From the NCBI GenBank assembly GCA_024762915.1, contig JANTGL010000142.1:1-6941 (forward strand): a stretch of 6,941 nt of DNA, given 5' to 3'. A program made the position numbers and the translations under genes. The DNA is from Bacteroidales bacterium. Its GTDB lineage: Bacteria; Bacteroidota; Bacteroidia; Bacteroidales; JAADGE01. The notes beneath the pieces are model-generated. The model did no database searches. It was not told the DNA's origin and saw only the letters and a program-made list of their open reading frames with translations. This document shows, one piece after another, positions 6,201 to 6,941 of the stretch; the stretch's first letter is position 1; every line of letters begins with the position of its first letter.

Positions 6201-6786
6201 CGTAGCCGATTGTACCGGACACGGCATTCCCGGAGCTTTAATTACCATGCTCGGAATGAGTTTCTTGGATGATATCGTAACACAAAATTTAACCGATTCG
6301 ACGGGAGAAGGTTTAAATATATTAAGAAAAAGAGTAAAAGGAACATTTCATTCATACGGAAATACTTTAGAAAATAAAAACGGATTGGACATTGCTCTGT
6401 GTGCCGTAAATACAAAAACAAATCTGATGCAATATTCAGGTGCGTTTAATTCGCTATTTATATTCAGAGACAAAGAATTAATCGAATACAAAGCAACCAG
6501 AAATCCCATCGGCTACTATCCGATTGAGAAAGATTTTGAGACAACTGAAATTCAATTACAAGAAGATGATGTAATTTACTTATTTTCTGACGGATATGCT
6601 GATCAAATCGGCGGAGAAAAAAATCGCAAATTTTCAAAACGTCAATTCAAATCTTTACTTGAAGAAATCCATCATTACCCGATGTCAAAACAAGAAATTT
6701 TCATGGAAAAAATTATGCAAAAATGGATGGGCAACAACACACAAGTTGATGATATTACGGTTATGGGTTTTAAATGGGAAGGTTAA
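3220..6786 (+). CDS. Membrane sensor phosphatase: TPR - TM - GAF - coiled coil - SpoIIE/PP2C
   Basis: 1188 residues. Residues 1-23 are a signal peptide (ILLIILTLSF core, then SLSQ). Residues ~80-315 contain about six TPR-like repeats (e.g. YNKLGSIYLEQGFYTLALNTF at 86 onward), expected in the periplasm. One membrane helix lies at ~398-417. A short coiled coil (420-455) leads to a GAF domain (~456-608) with an unusual Cys/His set: Cys530-x-Cys532-Gly, Cys544, His546, His549, His561-Gly-His563-Tyr. Eight 35-residue coiled-coil repeats follow (651-930). The SpoIIE/PP2C domain (~940-1187) keeps IQTSLLP, GGD (Asp980), VADCTGHG (Asp997, Gly1000), FSDG (Asp1124) and VDDIT (Asp1177/1178), the expected Mn/Mg-binding acidic residues, so it should be active. 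RsbU- and SiaA-type enzymes dephosphorylate Ser/Thr on partner proteins; the nearby SiaC paralogues are the obvious candidate substrates, by inference. Hemerythrin 3 ends 27 nt upstream. Confidence 0.92.
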   Translation: MNKTTQILLIILTLSFTQKSLSQITGKTDSLELAFEQSNNDSLRNKALKDLYNEYLKDNRGMAINTAKNGIEIFKETNTEEAFFWYNKLGSIYLEQGFYTLALNTFSDALKLSENDNSKTAYTLLNIAKIYYYKENYEKSIEIYKNALAEFKILKEKNSNDASIGIAKTYNKLAIVYESEGDLKTSKEYFIKALNLRLKIDSKKDIADSYTSLGYFSNVIQKYDSALYYFSKGTEICKTYNNYDYFVDLHLFRSKTFNSLNQTEKAYNDIDTAFQYALKNNKFDLAKIYYYRALADTSNKKYPAFLKDINKSIQYTDSFNILSLKNKALKLAVTESVKQNDYTKAFQFQQSYTQNIQTNEAEKLIQLEQNIDLETQKQKNIELIKDKKGLEKNLTLYQMGIATGILLILFLILSFYFNSKKNKRIKETLKLAEERKTEAEKAKKELEDSTELIRSQAALAEILRNVTGKERSIEDFLQDALNKLLALPWLDVVSKGSVFLTTDDGNLKMVAEKDLGEVAVRCALIKPGECLCGKALSEKRMQFCNHIDHNHEIRFQNMTEHGHYNLPIIMQDEVLGVLNLYTAHEHKKNDFEIKFLKIVCDTLASVINRKKAQDEIIHAKQEIEKHKAELEKKNKAIRLYSTQLEQKNREQEILNQTVLAQKRNVEKKQKETEDYAQKLEKQAKAQEALNQQLFSQKMEVEQQKAEVEEYAKQIEKQAKEQEALNQQLFAQKLEVEQRNTEVEEYSKILEEKAKEQEALNQQLFAQKLEVEQRNSEVELYLNQIEEQKKEQETLNQKLFAQKLEVEQRNFEVEQYSEQIEDKAKEQEALNQQLFAQKLEVEQRNFEVELYSKQLEEKAKEQEALNQQLFAQKLEVEQRNSEVEQYLKQIEDQKKEQDALNQKLFAQSLEVDQRRMEIEMYSKEIEELKEKAEGTLEHLNDSINYSKYIQTSLLPEFSYIKENLPGDFFIYFNPKETIGGDFYYFKRTGDWLIFAVADCTGHGIPGALITMLGMSFLDDIVTQNLTDSTGEGLNILRKRVKGTFHSYGNTLENKNGLDIALCAVNTKTNLMQYSGAFNSLFIFRDKELIEYKATRNPIGYYPIEKDFETTEIQLQEDDVIYLFSDGYADQIGGEKNRKFSKRQFKSLLEEIHHYPMSKQEIFMEKIMQKWMGNNTQVDDITVMGFKWEG
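5170..6009 (+). repeat. Eight tandem 105-bp in-frame repeats encoding a coiled coil
   Basis: Eight consecutive units of exactly 105 bp (35 codons, five heptads) lie between the GAF and phosphatase domains. Units start at residues 651, 686, 721, 756, 791, 826, 861 and 896. The core pattern is QEALNQQLFAQKLEVEQRN, then x-EVE-x-Y-x-x-x-(I/L)-E and a charged end. The first and last units are the most diverged; the middle ones are nearly identical. A still weaker ninth unit can be aligned at residues 616-650 (Tyr640 lines up with the repeat Tyr). At DNA level, 5689-5744 and 5794-5849 are identical over 56 bp, so the array has expanded or been homogenised recently. Because the unit is a multiple of three, copy-number changes keep the frame. 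Confidence 0.95.
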
Positions 6787-6807
6787 AAAAATACAATATA
6801 TTTAGGG

Positions 6808-6831
6808 ACTTTCAGGAAATGAAAAGTTTTT
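6808..6831 (+). terminator. Weak possible terminator after the phosphatase gene
   Basis: ACTTTC (6808-6813) can pair with GAAAAGT (6821-6827) with one bulged A, followed by a T run to 6831. The stem is short and AT-rich, so this is only a candidate. The rest of the tail to 6941 shows no gene with a start codon. Confidence 0.25.
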
Positions 6832-6941
6832 AAAAATTATGATTATTTTACAAGTTGTTGCATTCGACCTTAAAGAAATTTAGTAGTTTTCAAACGAAGA
6901 AGAACGTAAAAATAAAAGCTGTTTAAACAACCGGAGCTTGC

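Noticed and set aside
6882..6941. Minus-strand open frames entering from the right edge (for example a tail ending at 6923 or 6882)
   Set aside because: Only 5 to about 20 codons are visible and no frame has recognisable content, so a convergent gene end cannot be supported.

Overview
The window looks like a chromosomal segment from a low-GC member of the Bacteroidota, possibly a marine or sediment Bacteroidales or Flavobacteriia relative. By eye it is about 30% GC. Start codons sit behind A-rich leaders without Shine-Dalgarno sequences, and several intergenic regions carry the Bacteroidota -7 promoter box TAnnTTTG. The secreted N-termini ending in ...AQ or ...SQ followed by TPR repeats are also typical of that phylum. 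The taxonomic call is inference from these traits.

Layout. On the minus strand, the left end holds the first 63 codons of an exported protein (189 to 1) that is cut by the window edge. Upstream of it on the same strand is a stand-alone CZB zinc-binding domain protein (687 to 286). Divergently, on the plus strand, come two paralogous SiaC-family (DUF1987) phosphoprotein genes (855-1223, 1317-1703). Three tandem single-domain bacteriohemerythrins follow (1869-2273, 2295-2699, 2776-3192). Last is a 1188-residue membrane sensor phosphatase (3220-6786) with this order: signal peptide, periplasmic TPRs, one transmembrane helix, GAF domain, a coiled coil of eight 35-residue repeats, and a C-terminal SpoIIE/PP2C phosphatase. 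The last ~155 bases hold no gene that I can support.

How the parts may work together. In Pseudomonas, SiaC is a phosphoprotein dephosphorylated by a PP2C-type membrane phosphatase (SiaA), phosphorylated by the kinase SiaB, and acts on a partner (the diguanylate cyclase SiaD). Here two SiaC-like proteins lie near a SpoIIE/PP2C membrane phosphatase, so a SiaA/SiaC-type partner-switching circuit is a reasonable inference. No SiaB-like kinase or diguanylate cyclase is in the window. What is unusual is the packing of this module around small metal-binding sensor domains (three diiron hemerythrins and one CZB zinc domain), which suggests that oxygen, NO, redox state or metals are an input.

Regulatory highlights. 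A shared element (TTGTTAACCTTTTG followed by TAACC) lies exactly 30 nt upstream of a TAATTTTG box both in front of the left-hand exported-protein gene and in front of the second SiaC gene. A 16-pair hairpin with a T-rich 3' arm lies between the second and third hemerythrin genes.
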